The translations under genes were made by a program, and so were the position numbers. The notes beneath the pieces are model-generated. The model was not told the DNA's origin and did no database searches. It saw nothing but the letters and a program-made list of their open reading frames with translations. Shown piece after piece: positions 1-6,654 of a DNA stretch of 64,000 nt. Each line of letters starts with the position of its first letter. Within the stretch, counting starts at the first letter, position 1. The stretch comes from Enterococcus wangshanyuanii (GTDB lineage: Bacteria; Bacillota; Bacilli; Lactobacillales; Enterococcaceae), in assembly GCF_002197645.1 (NCBI RefSeq), contig NZ_CP021874.1, positions 1,922,001 through 1,986,000 on the forward strand. Direction: 5' to 3'.

Positions 1-688
1 ATTTGACTTTATTAATTTTGACAGAGGCTCATCTGTTTCCTTAACGATTCCAGACAACGCAGAACGAATCGTCATCGATGGCCAATCCTCTGGAAGAATC
101 AATCTTTCAGGAATAGACGCAAAGAACATCACTGTTAAAACAGAGAACGCTGATGTTGATGCAAACAGCCTAAATACTGAAAAATTGGCTCTTGAGACAA
201 CGAATGGCTACTTAAACGTCTACACAGATGTTCATGCAGATAAAGCTTCGTTTAAGACAACTAATGGAGATATCAACCTCAATGATTTTGTTGCATCGAC
301 TTGGTCTGCAATCACTACCTCTGGCGATATCTCTTTAGAATCGGTTAAAGGTATTTCGACTATTGAAACAATGAATGGCGACATTAGTGCCAGTAATCTG
401 AAAGGTGAAGCTACCATAAAGAGTACAAATGGAAGCTTTGATTTATATGGATCAGAAATTCCTAAACTGTTGAATGTTACGACTCAGCAAGGTGATATCA
501 ATCTTTACACTGATGAAATTTTATATGATATCGCGATCAATTCAAAAACGACATTAGGTGACAGCACTATTTTCGGTAAGGAACGGACATCATTTAAACG
601 TGGAAAAGGTTCACGAGTATTTGATCTTCAATCGAATTCTGGTGATATTTCAATCGAAGGACCTGTCGATTCTGAAGACGAAGAGTAG
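1..688 (+). CDS. DUF4097-type beta-helix protein, 3' part
   Basis: The reading frame is open from base 2 to the stop at 686-688, so the 5' end lies outside the window. The translation is a run of short beta-strand repeats with recurrent TTNGDI / TTSGDI / TMNGDI motifs, typical of the DUF4097 (putative adhesin, beta-solenoid) domain often found in envelope-stress or membrane-associated proteins of Firmicutes. The C-terminus is acidic (DSEDEE). An internal TTG at 185 is not a real start because clear repeat sequence continues upstream. A strong terminator follows directly, so this is the last gene of its operon. Its function is not known beyond the family. Confidence 0.75.
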   Translation, partial: FDFINFDRGSSVSLTIPDNAERIVIDGQSSGRINLSGIDAKNITVKTENADVDANSLNTEKLALETTNGYLNVYTDVHADKASFKTTNGDINLNDFVASTWSAITTSGDISLESVKGISTIETMNGDISASNLKGEATIKSTNGSFDLYGSEIPKLLNVTTQQGDINLYTDEILYDIAINSKTTLGDSTIFGKERTSFKRGKGSRVFDLQSNSGDISIEGPVDSEDEE

Positions 689-702
689 ACTATTGATCGC
701 TT

Positions 703-750
703 GAAGGCTGCTTTAGAGCTTAAAAAGTTCTAAAGCAGCCTTCATTTTTT
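703..750 (+). terminator. Intrinsic terminator after the DUF4097 gene
   Basis: GAAGGCTGCTTTAGA pairs with TCTAAAGCAGCCTTC around a short A-rich loop and is followed by a run of T. It separates the DUF4097 gene from the PAP2 gene. Confidence 0.9.
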
Positions 751-783
751 CCGTTCTAAGCTGTGTTCTTAATTATTTGATGT

Positions 784-789
784 TATAAT
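784..789 (+). promoter_or_regulatory. Probable -10 box of the PAP2-ytqAB operon
   Basis: A perfect TATAAT lies about 30 bases upstream of the PAP2 start. No good -35 hexamer is visible at 16-18 bases, so only the -10 is claimed. Confidence 0.5.
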
Positions 790-819
790 GAGCATTACGT
801 AAATGAGAAAGGATTTTTT

Positions 820-1470
820 ATGAAAAACAAATTATACTATCAGTTTGCCGGCAGCTGTTTTCTAGTTGTCTTTATGTTTTTAGGTTATGTTGTCCGTTTT
901 TATCCCGAGTGGCTGAGAGGCTTTGATCAAGCGATCACGTCAGTTGTCCGCGCGCCATATCCTTCGCTCAATCCATTTTTTGTTTGGTATACAAGATTTG
1001 CTGATCCATTGACCGTTGGTATTTTAGCGTTGGCTATCGCATTTATTTTAGCCAAAGGTAAATATTATGCACAAGCGCTGTGGCTTTTGATCAACACAGG
1101 TGGCGTCGCTGGAATTCTCAATCCATTGATCAAGCTTGTCTTTATGCGGCCTCGTCCAACATTGGATCATTTAGTTGCTGAGCATAGTTATAGCTTCCCA
1201 AGCGGTCATTCTACTGGAAGTATGCTTCTTTATGGGACGATTATTTTTCTGCTTCCTCAATTTATTAAAGAAAAGAAACTTTGTCTAGCTTTACAGATTC
1301 TGTTAGGCATCGGTATTTTATTGATTGGAATCAGTCGGATTTATGTCGGTGTACATTTCCCAAGTGATGTATTGGGAGGCTTTTGTTTCGGTTTAGCCTG
1401 GTTATTGATGACTTATCCAATCTATCTCGAAAAGCGATTTGTTTGGCGTTTTAAAAATAAACAGCAATAG
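820..1470 (+). CDS. PAP2-superfamily membrane phosphatase
   Basis: This 216-residue protein has about six hydrophobic segments and all three PAP2 signature motifs in order: KLVFMRPRP (KX6RP), SFPSGHS (PSGH) and SRIYVGVHFPSDVLGG (SRX5HX3D). Such proteins dephosphorylate lipid phosphates such as phosphatidic acid, phosphatidylglycerophosphate or undecaprenyl diphosphate on the outer face of the membrane; the actual substrate cannot be told from sequence. The start is set by AGAAAGGA eight bases upstream. It is first in a probable operon with ytqA and ytqB, with only 14 bases between stop and the next start. Confidence 0.9.
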   Translation: MKNKLYYQFAGSCFLVVFMFLGYVVRFYPEWLRGFDQAITSVVRAPYPSLNPFFVWYTRFADPLTVGILALAIAFILAKGKYYAQALWLLINTGGVAGILNPLIKLVFMRPRPTLDHLVAEHSYSFPSGHSTGSMLLYGTIIFLLPQFIKEKKLCLALQILLGIGILLIGISRIYVGVHFPSDVLGGFCFGLAWLLMTYPIYLEKRFVWRFKNKQQ

Positions 1471-1484
1471 AAAGAAGAAAAGTT

Positions 1485-2453
1485 ATGTCTGATTTTATAT
1501 ACACGGAAGATCCTAATAAACGTTACCATACTTGGAATTATGCCTTGCGCCAACAATTTGGCGGGAAGATTTTTAAGGTTCCTTTAGATGGCGGTTTTGA
1601 TTGTCCTAATCGCGATGGAACGGTCGCTAAAGGCGGCTGTACATTTTGCAGTGTTTCTGGTTCTGGGGATATGATCGTTGCCCCGCAAGCTCCTTTGCCG
1701 ATCCAATTTCAAAAAGAGATTCATATGATGCATAAAAAATGGCCGCAAGTGGCGCAATATATCGTGTATTTTCAAAATTTTACGAATACCCATGCTCCTG
1801 TTGAAGTGATCCGTCATCGCTTTGAGCAAGTCGTTAACGAAAAAGGTGTTGTTGGTATTTCGATCGGTACGCGTCCAGATTGCCTTCCTGATGATGTGGT
1901 GGATTATTTAGCGGAATTGAATCAGCGCTACTATATTTGGGTAGAGTTGGGTCTGCAAACAACCTATGAAACAACAAGTAATGCGATCAACCGCGCCCAT
2001 GATTACCAAACCTATCTTGAGGGTGTAGCAAAATTGCGCAAGCATAATATTCGCGTTTGTACTCACTTGATCAACGGCTTACCTGGAGAAACAATGGACA
2101 TGATGCGGGAAAATGTCCGACGGACGATTCTTGATTCTGATATTCAGGGAATCAAACTCCATTTGCTTCATTTGATGACGAATACACGGATGTTACGAGA
2201 TTATCATGAAGGCAGACTTCAATTGATGACAAGAGACGACTATGTTTCTGTGATCTGTGATCAGCTGGAAATGATTCCACCTGAAATCGTGATCCATCGC
2301 TTGACTGGAGATGCTCCTTACGATTCATTAGTCGGTCCAATGTGGAGTTTGAAAAAATGGGAAGTATTAAATGCCATCGATGCTGAAATGAAACGCCGCA
2401 GCACTTATCAAGGAAGCCATAATGTGCGGATGGAAAAAGAGGTGCTTCGTTAA
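1485..2453 (+). CDS. ytqA: Radical SAM protein, YtqA family (TIGR01212)
   Basis: The 322-residue product carries the radical-SAM cysteines in the segment DCPNRDGTVAKGGCTFCS, spaced in the manner of the YtqA/YhcC subgroup, followed by the usual conserved stretches VYFQNFTNTHAP and ISIGTRPDCLPDDVVDYL. A [4Fe-4S] cluster and S-adenosylmethionine chemistry are expected. YhcC/YtqA proteins are widely conserved but their substrate is not firmly established; a tRNA-modification role together with the neighbouring methyltransferase is a common inference. Its stop overlaps the ytqB start (TAATG), so the two are translationally coupled. Confidence 0.9.
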   Translation: MSDFIYTEDPNKRYHTWNYALRQQFGGKIFKVPLDGGFDCPNRDGTVAKGGCTFCSVSGSGDMIVAPQAPLPIQFQKEIHMMHKKWPQVAQYIVYFQNFTNTHAPVEVIRHRFEQVVNEKGVVGISIGTRPDCLPDDVVDYLAELNQRYYIWVELGLQTTYETTSNAINRAHDYQTYLEGVAKLRKHNIRVCTHLINGLPGETMDMMRENVRRTILDSDIQGIKLHLLHLMTNTRMLRDYHEGRLQLMTRDDYVSVICDQLEMIPPEIVIHRLTGDAPYDSLVGPMWSLKKWEVLNAIDAEMKRRSTYQGSHNVRMEKEVLR

Positions 2454-3016
2454 TGTTGCAAACAGCCTTACATTTTAGCCATACATTGTTGAAAGAAGTT
2501 ATCGCAGAAGGCGATTCTGTAGTTGATGCTACGATGGGCAACGGCAATGATACTGCTTTTTTAGCACAGCTAGTTGGTTCAACAGGAAACGTTTATGCGT
2601 TTGACGTTCAGGAACAAGCCGTAATCAACACAGCTAAGAAGTTAGCTGATGTAAATCTATCAGAGCATGTCCAACTGTTTCATCAAGGCCATGAGACGAT
2701 CGACACAGCCATTGATAAAGATATTTTGATAAAGGCCGCCATTTTTAATCTTGGTTACCTTCCCAAAAGCGATAAAACGATTATTACAACGCCAAATACA
2801 ACCAAGCAAGCGCTCGATGCCTTACTTCCAAGACTAACAACCAAAGGACGAATTGTCTTAGTAGTTTATTATGGTCATGCTGGTGGGGAAGCAGAGTTAA
2901 CGCTCGTTCAGGATTATTGTCAAACGTTACCTCAAGAATCCTATAGCGTCCTAACCTATCAATTTATCAACCAACGGAATAATCCTCCGATTCTATTTTG
3001 TATTGAAAAAAAATAA
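2453..3016 (+). CDS. ytqB: Class I SAM-dependent methyltransferase, YtqB family
   Basis: The 187-residue protein has the SAM-binding motif I VVDATMGNGNDTAFLA near residue 23 and an acidic motif II (VYAFDVQ), matching the rRNA_methylase/YtqB family. Family members are small soluble Rossmann-fold methyltransferases; an RNA substrate is presumed. The start overlaps the last base of ytqA, showing coupling in an operon, and a terminator follows. Confidence 0.88.
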   Translation: MLQTALHFSHTLLKEVIAEGDSVVDATMGNGNDTAFLAQLVGSTGNVYAFDVQEQAVINTAKKLADVNLSEHVQLFHQGHETIDTAIDKDILIKAAIFNLGYLPKSDKTIITTPNTTKQALDALLPRLTTKGRIVLVVYYGHAGGEAELTLVQDYCQTLPQESYSVLTYQFINQRNNPPILFCIEKK

Positions 3017-3031
3017 AAAAATTCTATTAAA

Positions 3032-3073
3032 AACGAAGCGAATACCTGATTGCGTATCTGCTTTGTTTTTTTG
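3032..3073 (+). terminator. Intrinsic terminator after ytqB
   Basis: AACGAAGCGAATAC pairs with GTATCTGCTTTGTT (two G-T wobbles) and is followed by seven T residues. Confidence 0.8.
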
Positions 3074-3215
3074 TTTAATAGTACACTCACTAGAGAGTTG
3101 CTCATCATCAATTTTTCCATTATCTACATATTTTAAGCAGTTTGTCTGGATTGTCTTCCTTTCCATTTGACTTTTTGGTACAATGAATGTCTATTAAAAA
3201 AAATGGAGTGATTAT

Positions 3216-3485
3216 TTGAATAATAATATGAAAAAGAAAGCCTACCGTAATACACCGGCTTTCGTTATGTTGGCATGGGGGTCATTTTTATTCTTTGTGG
3301 TCCTTATTCTTGTTGGGTTGTATACATTAAAAGAGCCGTTGATGGTCAAAGGGTATTACTTGATGGGTTCAGTTGGATTGATTTCTTCATCCTTCACACT
3401 TTCTAAAGTAATCAGAGACAATCAAGAAGATGAAGAGCGCTACAACAAAATGTTTAGAGTGCAAGATGATGTTGAAGATTTATAA
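3216..3485 (+). CDS. YiaA/YiaB-family two-helix membrane protein
   Basis: This 89-residue protein has two hydrophobic helices (about residues 16-37 and 45-62) with the GWY-like turn pattern of the YiaAB two-helix domain and a charged C-terminal tail (RDNQEDEERYNK). Function is unknown for the family. The best start is TTG at 3216, because GGAGTG at 3205 is spaced seven bases from it; an ATG four codons later is too far from that site. A single-gene transcript is likely, since terminators lie on both sides. Confidence 0.7.
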   Translation: MNNNMKKKAYRNTPAFVMLAWGSFLFFVVLILVGLYTLKEPLMVKGYYLMGSVGLISSSFTLSKVIRDNQEDEERYNKMFRVQDDVEDL

Positions 3486-3536
3486 TCTAGCCAACTAAGA
3501 GCTTTTGACTAGATACCCTTACATGATTCAAAAATA

Positions 3537-3587
3537 AAGCCTATCTTATTTTAGTTATTACACTAAAATAAGATAGGCTTTTTATCT
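3537..3587 (+). terminator. Strong terminator beside attL
   Basis: AAGCCTATCTTATTTTAG and its exact reverse complement flank an eight-base loop and are followed by TTTTT. It ends the YiaAB transcript. Before prophage insertion it would also have lain downstream of efrB, converging from the other side. Confidence 0.9.
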
Positions 3588-3612
3588 ATTCACTTCACCA
3601 TTTATATTTTAC

Positions 3613-3629
3613 TCAAAAACAAATTGATT
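3613..3629. other. attL core
   Basis: The 17-bp core matches attR exactly. Read on the minus strand it is the end of an efrB reading frame (Asn-Gln-Phe-Val-Phe), followed by GAG TAA, which is the original host end of efrB displaced by the insertion. Confidence 0.88.
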
Positions 3630-3654
3630 GTAAACCATGTACTTTTTGACATAC

Positions 3655-3777
3655 AAAAGAATAATGAATGATTATCAAAAGGCTTATATATAAACGTTTA
3701 AAACGATATTATATGTCATACATAATTCAATCGTTTTTTTATCATTATTCTTTTCTTGCCCCTTTTTTGCCCCTTTG
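3655..3777. repeat. Phage-side att arm region with inverted and tandem repeats
   Basis: AAAAGAATAATGA at 3655-3667 is repeated inverted at 3742-3754. Two tandem 11-bp units TTGCCCCTTTN stand at 3756-3777, and the same double unit occurs beside attR at 45175-45196. Paired short repeats on both phage sides of the core fit arm-type integrase or accessory-protein sites; this is inference. Confidence 0.5.
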
Positions 3778-3785
3778 TTAACCCC

Positions 3786-3822
3786 AAAAAAACCTACCTC
3801 ACTTAAGAGATAGGCTACTAGC
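3786..3822 (-). terminator. Terminator after the DUF3825 gene
   Basis: On the minus strand CCTATCTC-TTAA-GTGAGGTAGG is followed by seven T residues, immediately downstream of the DUF3825 stop. Confidence 0.75.
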
Positions 3823-3825
3823 GTT

Positions 3826-4656
3826 TTAGTTTAAGATGGTTTGATCATTTTCTTCTGCTTTTAACCATTCCGATTCAGGTTTAACAATTAATCGTGCATT
3901 ATTATAAGCCATATCTAAAGTCAAACAAGTCCTTGTAGTATAGATATTACCTTCTTTTTTTAAAACTAATGCTAAATCAGCCTGACTATCTTTCATTAAA
4001 GTCAAAGGTATTAAGAGTTGAAGACTGTTTCTATAAAATTGCGGGACAGCTAATTTATAGTTTGCTGCAACTCTTTTTTCTGCAGTTTTTATAGCACCTT
4101 CAAATATTTGAACTAATGTGGTTCTTTCCATCCCTTTGTATACATCCGGTAATCTATTTATATTTTCTGCATCGCCCAAGATATGCCTTACATTAGCTCT
4201 TATCTCTAATCTATAGTCGTATACTAAATCAGCTGCATCTTCGAAGAATTGTGCTCTTAAAGGTAGTGTGTCAAATGAATTCAATTCAAAATCGCTTGGG
4301 GTTTTAAAACCTACTAAAAACCATGGAGATTGATCATCATCAGATTGTTTATATTCATTCTCTTTGAAATAAGCATAAATTGGTTCATAAAAATCATTGA
4401 ATAATCCTGTGTTGAAGCAGCATTTACCTTCAATAAAACTTATGAAAAAATTCTTTTTTGAGTCTTCTGCTTTATTATAATCTGAAGCTAATTTGCTAAA
4501 TGTAAAATTGATATAGTTTTTTAATATTCGATTGTTAGTGCCCCAATCTTCCTCGCTTACTTTTCCGGCTAATTCATTTATGTAATCGTTAAACTCAAAG
4601 TTCTTTCTTCTGCAATACGCAAAACGAAATAAATCTTCTTCAATTTTCCCAATCAT
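3826..4656 (-). CDS. DUF3825-domain protein, probable lysogenic-conversion gene
   Basis: The 276-residue soluble protein ends in the highly conserved DUF3825 pattern: NTGL near residue 79, NYKLAVPQFYRNSLQLLIPL, ADLALVL, and TCLTLDMAYNNARLIVKP. The family has no established biochemical role and often sits in nucleic-acid-binding or mobile-element contexts. Here it is alone between attL and the lysis genes, has its own GGAGGG ribosome binding site and a private terminator, and is less GC-rich than the structural genes. That position is typical of prophage cargo expressed in the lysogen, so a host-protective or fitness function is plausible, but nothing in the sequence proves it. Confidence 0.75.
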   Translation of the reverse strand: MIGKIEEDLFRFAYCRRKNFEFNDYINELAGKVSEEDWGTNNRILKNYINFTFSKLASDYNKAEDSKKNFFISFIEGKCCFNTGLFNDFYEPIYAYFKENEYKQSDDDQSPWFLVGFKTPSDFELNSFDTLPLRAQFFEDAADLVYDYRLEIRANVRHILGDAENINRLPDVYKGMERTTLVQIFEGAIKTAEKRVAANYKLAVPQFYRNSLQLLIPLTLMKDSQADLALVLKKEGNIYTTRTCLTLDMAYNNARLIVKPESEWLKAEENDQTILN

Positions 4657-4719
4657 CTGAGTCCCTCCTGCAGTTATATTAGTATCATTATAATTCTAAC
4701 ACATTTTCAAATTCATTTA

Positions 4720-4747
4720 TTGACAAATTTGAAAAAGATGGTATTAT
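4720..4747 (+). promoter_or_regulatory. Strong sigma-A promoter of an orphan small RNA
   Basis: TTGACA at 4720-4725 and TATTAT at 4742-4747 are separated by 16 bases. It points away from the DUF3825 gene, towards a terminator 130 bases on, with no convincing gene between. Confidence 0.75.
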
Positions 4748-4753
4748 TTAGCT

Positions 4754-4914
4754 ATAGAAGTTAAGTAAAGAGGAGTGTATTCTTCCAAAAGAAGCTAGTT
4801 TTTAACTTTAAAAAGTAAAACCTTGATGTTATGATTTGTTTAGATTTATGTTTAAACTTGATTTAAGAAGAGGATGTGCATGCTACTCATTAATTGAATA
4901 GTATGCACATTTTT
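4754..4914 (+). ncRNA. Candidate small RNA, about 160 nt
   Basis: A near-consensus promoter and a terminator delimit this stretch. The longest reading frames inside are under 20 codons; one tiny frame behind AGAGGAG would start GTG and stop after seven codons. The transcript lies antisense to the read-through region of the lysis operon and divergent from the DUF3825 gene. It could be a regulatory RNA, or a leader for a very short peptide. Confidence 0.5.
4874..4914 (+). terminator. Terminator of the orphan RNA / end of lysis operon
   Basis: TGTGCATGCTA pairs with TAGTATGCACA (one wobble) and is followed by TTTTTC on the plus strand. On the minus strand the same hairpin is followed only by a U-rich stretch, so it may act weakly for the endolysin transcript as well. 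Confidence 0.75.
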
Positions 4915-4961
4915 CGTGTCCTTTTGACTCTAAATGCTTGGCTTACCCATAAACCAACTGT

Positions 4962-5171
4962 TTAGAATTTTACAACGTCCGTAAATTTCTCAATCATTTT
5001 TAACGCATAGTTATCATGGCTATATTGCTCTTCTTTAGTAGAATGACCTGTGCGAGTCAATAATAAATTTGCATCTGCCAATTGTTTTGGACCTAAATGC
5101 ATACGCTTATTTCCAAACACTAGCCATACTTCTTGCGATCCGTTTTTTTGCACTTTAATATACTTAAACAT
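4962..5171 (-). CDS. Possible internally initiated endolysin wall-binding domain
   Basis: Within the endolysin frame the minus strand reads AAAGGATGAGG, five bases, then ATG (5171-5169). That is a good ribosome binding site and start in the same frame, and it would yield only the 69-residue C-terminal domain. Enterococcal endolysins such as Lys170 are known to assemble one full-length chain with several separately translated binding domains. The position of the signal exactly at the domain border supports the same arrangement here, but expression is not shown. Confidence 0.55.
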   Translation of the reverse strand: MFKYIKVQKNGSQEVWLVFGNKRMHLGPKQLADANLLLTRTGHSTKEEQYSHDNYALKMIEKFTDVVKF

Positions 5172-5753
5172 AATATCCTCATCCTTTTCTGTTGTTGGTT
5201 TATTTGGTGTTTCTGTATTGCCAGTTGTGTTGTTTGAATTTCCGAACCCAGTCACTAAATCTCGTTCAAATTGATCTACTGTAATTCCCCAATGATTTAA
5301 GTATGGATACGGATCAATATGATCACTACCGTTGTTTGGTTGGTTATAGGTACAAAACATGTGAGTTTTGATTCCTGCTAGATCTTTAGTGTCTAAAGTT
5401 AGCGGAATGCCTGCTTCTTTAGCTAACTGTCTAAGCAGCTCCACATACAATCGATAATCTCGTTCAAACTCTGCTCTCGTTGCATGACTTTGGATCAATT
5501 CCACAGCAGCATAGGTTTCATAATTCCAAGCGCCACCAACATCATAAGCGCCACGCCCTACGTCCGCAGTTTGAATCACCTGACCATTCCCAACGACGTG
5601 AGTATAAAAGCCACTATTTAAATCTTTACGGCTCATGTAGTCTGCTTCATTTTGTGCAGTTGAATTAGGATTTCCAGTACTGTGTGAGTGGATTTGTCTA
5701 TAAGGTGCATTGCCTACTTGTGGTGTTTCTCTCATTTGGCGTTCGATATTCAT
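4962..5753 (-). CDS. Phage endolysin, N-acetylmuramoyl-L-alanine amidase (Amidase_2)
   Basis: Residues 10 to about 170 form an Amidase_2 domain: zinc-ligand histidine in [12 protein letters not shown], then [27 protein letters not shown] and a C-terminal [12 protein letters not shown] with the second histidine and aspartate. A Thr/Asn-rich linker leads to a 69-residue C-terminal wall-binding-like domain starting at Met195. It cleaves the amide bond between muramic acid and the stem peptide at lysis. There is no signal peptide, so release depends on the holin, whose stop overlaps this start by four bases. An internal ribosome binding site lies before Met195 (see separate entry). Confidence 0.92.
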   Translation of the reverse strand: MNIERQMRETPQVGNAPYRQIHSHSTGNPNSTAQNEADYMSRKDLNSGFYTHVVGNGQVIQTADVGRGAYDVGGAWNYETYAAVELIQSHATRAEFERDYRLYVELLRQLAKEAGIPLTLDTKDLAGIKTHMFCTYNQPNNGSDHIDPYPYLNHWGITVDQFERDLVTGFGNSNNTTGNTETPNKPTTEKDEDIMFKYIKVQKNGSQEVWLVFGNKRMHLGPKQLADANLLLTRTGHSTKEEQYSHDNYALKMIEKFTDVVKF

Positions 5754-6016
5754 TCTTCATCATCCTTTTCTTTAAACGCATTCTTAGCCTGCTTAATTAG
5801 CTGATCGCCATACACAGCCATTCCAGCAGCAATGATTGCTTGGACGATATTTTCTGCAGTATAACCACCAAGAATTTGTGGACTAATTACACAACTCACT
5901 ACTAACAAAATATATGGAATCAACCATGAAGGGATTCTTGGTGTATCTCGAATGACAAATCCCAAAACATACAAACCTAAAATTGTTGCTCCTAATGCTC
6001 CATTAATGTATTCCAT
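5750..6016 (-). CDS. Phage holin
   Basis: The 88-residue protein has hydrophobic segments at about residues 5-22, 30-47 and 58-70 and a charged C-terminal tail ([11 protein letters not shown]). Size, topology and four-base overlap with the endolysin start identify it as the holin, which permeabilises the membrane at lysis time. GGAGGAGATTATC supplies the ribosome binding site, overlapping the stop of the upstream zinc peptide. I do not assign a precise holin subfamily. Confidence 0.85.
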   Translation of the reverse strand: MEYINGALGATILGLYVLGFVIRDTPRIPSWLIPYILLVVSCVISPQILGGYTAENIVQAIIAAGMAVYGDQLIKQAKNAFKEKDDEE

Positions 6017-6028
6017 GATAATCTCCTC

Positions 6029-6148
6029 CTATTTCTTTTTCCCGCAACGGGAACAACGACCATTTACCCAGTTATGGATACCCATACTACAGAGTAATCC
6101 TCCAGCTGTTCCTCTTGTTTGTTTTTTTACTTCTTTTTCCTTACTCAT
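6029..6148 (-). CDS. 39-residue zinc-ribbon peptide in the lysis cassette
   Basis: ATG at 6148-6146 follows AGGAGGATGAAAGT. The product is strongly basic with one metal-binding cluster: Cys20, His25, Cys32 and Cys35 in the segment CSMGIHNWVNGRCSRCG. The CxxxGxHxW...CxRCG layout resembles the small DUF1660-type phage proteins. It is packed between the XhlA-like gene and the holin, each with overlapping signals, so it is co-translated with them. Function is unknown. Confidence 0.7.
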   Translation of the reverse strand: MSKEKEVKKQTRGTAGGLLCSMGIHNWVNGRCSRCGKKK

Positions 6149-6160
6149 ACTTTCATCCTC

Positions 6161-6562
6161 CTATTTATTATTGATCATGATAAAAAAACGTATTACTCCA
6201 GCTACCCCACCAATAGAACCAATTACCGATGCTATCACTGTTCGGATGAACCATTTGCGACGATCCTTATCTTCATCTATTTTTCGTTGCAATGCCTCTT
6301 TTTGTTCTCTTTCTTTTAAAAGCTCAAGAGAAACGAACTTTTCATCGTGCATTAACAATTTTTCTAAAACTGGTGCCATACCATTTTCTACAGCTTGCTG
6401 AATAGCGAGAGGTAAAGCAATTTGTTGATCTTCTAAGCTGTCTAATCTATCACTGTGACGATTCAATCGGTTTTTATTATATTCTGCTTGTGTTTCCACA
6501 GCATCAACTTTTTTAGTCAAATCAGACCACTCTTGATTCGATATTTCTACAGGTTTATTCAT
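6161..6562 (-). CDS. XhlA-like coiled-coil membrane protein
   Basis: The 133-residue protein has a long coiled coil (about residues 10-105, rich in Glu, Lys and Leu) and one C-terminal transmembrane helix (FIRTVIASVIGSIGGVAG), the architecture of the haemolysin XhlA family that accompanies phage holins. I place the start at ATG 6562 because it overlaps the stop of a 31-codon upstream gene by four bases (ATGA); the longer TTG-started frame has no ribosome binding site. Confidence 0.75.
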   Translation of the reverse strand: MNKPVEISNQEWSDLTKKVDAVETQAEYNKNRLNRHSDRLDSLEDQQIALPLAIQQAVENGMAPVLEKLLMHDEKFVSLELLKEREQKEALQRKIDEDKDRRKWFIRTVIASVIGSIGGVAGVIRFFIMINNK

Positions 6563-6654
6563 CCACTCACCATCTTCCATATTATAAAACCTACAACAAT
6601 CCAAAAAGGAATGACCATTAAACAGCCATTCCTAAAGCCTTTATTAAATTCCAT
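6559..6654 (-). CDS. 31-residue single-span membrane peptide
   Basis: ATG at 6654 overlaps the last base of the upstream baseplate gene stop (TAATG) behind AAGGTGAA, and its TGA overlaps the next start (ATGA). Such tight coupling on both sides argues that it is translated. The product has one hydrophobic helix (LMVIPFWIVVGFIIW). It may be a small lysis accessory such as a pinholin partner or spanin-like factor; this is inference. Confidence 0.65.
   Translation of the reverse strand: MEFNKGFRNGCLMVIPFWIVVGFIIWKMVSG

Noticed and set aside
4657..4961. Type I toxin-antitoxin (Fst-like) gene in the orphan RNA unit
   Set aside because: No short hydrophobic peptide of the Fst type and no convergent antisense promoter could be found.
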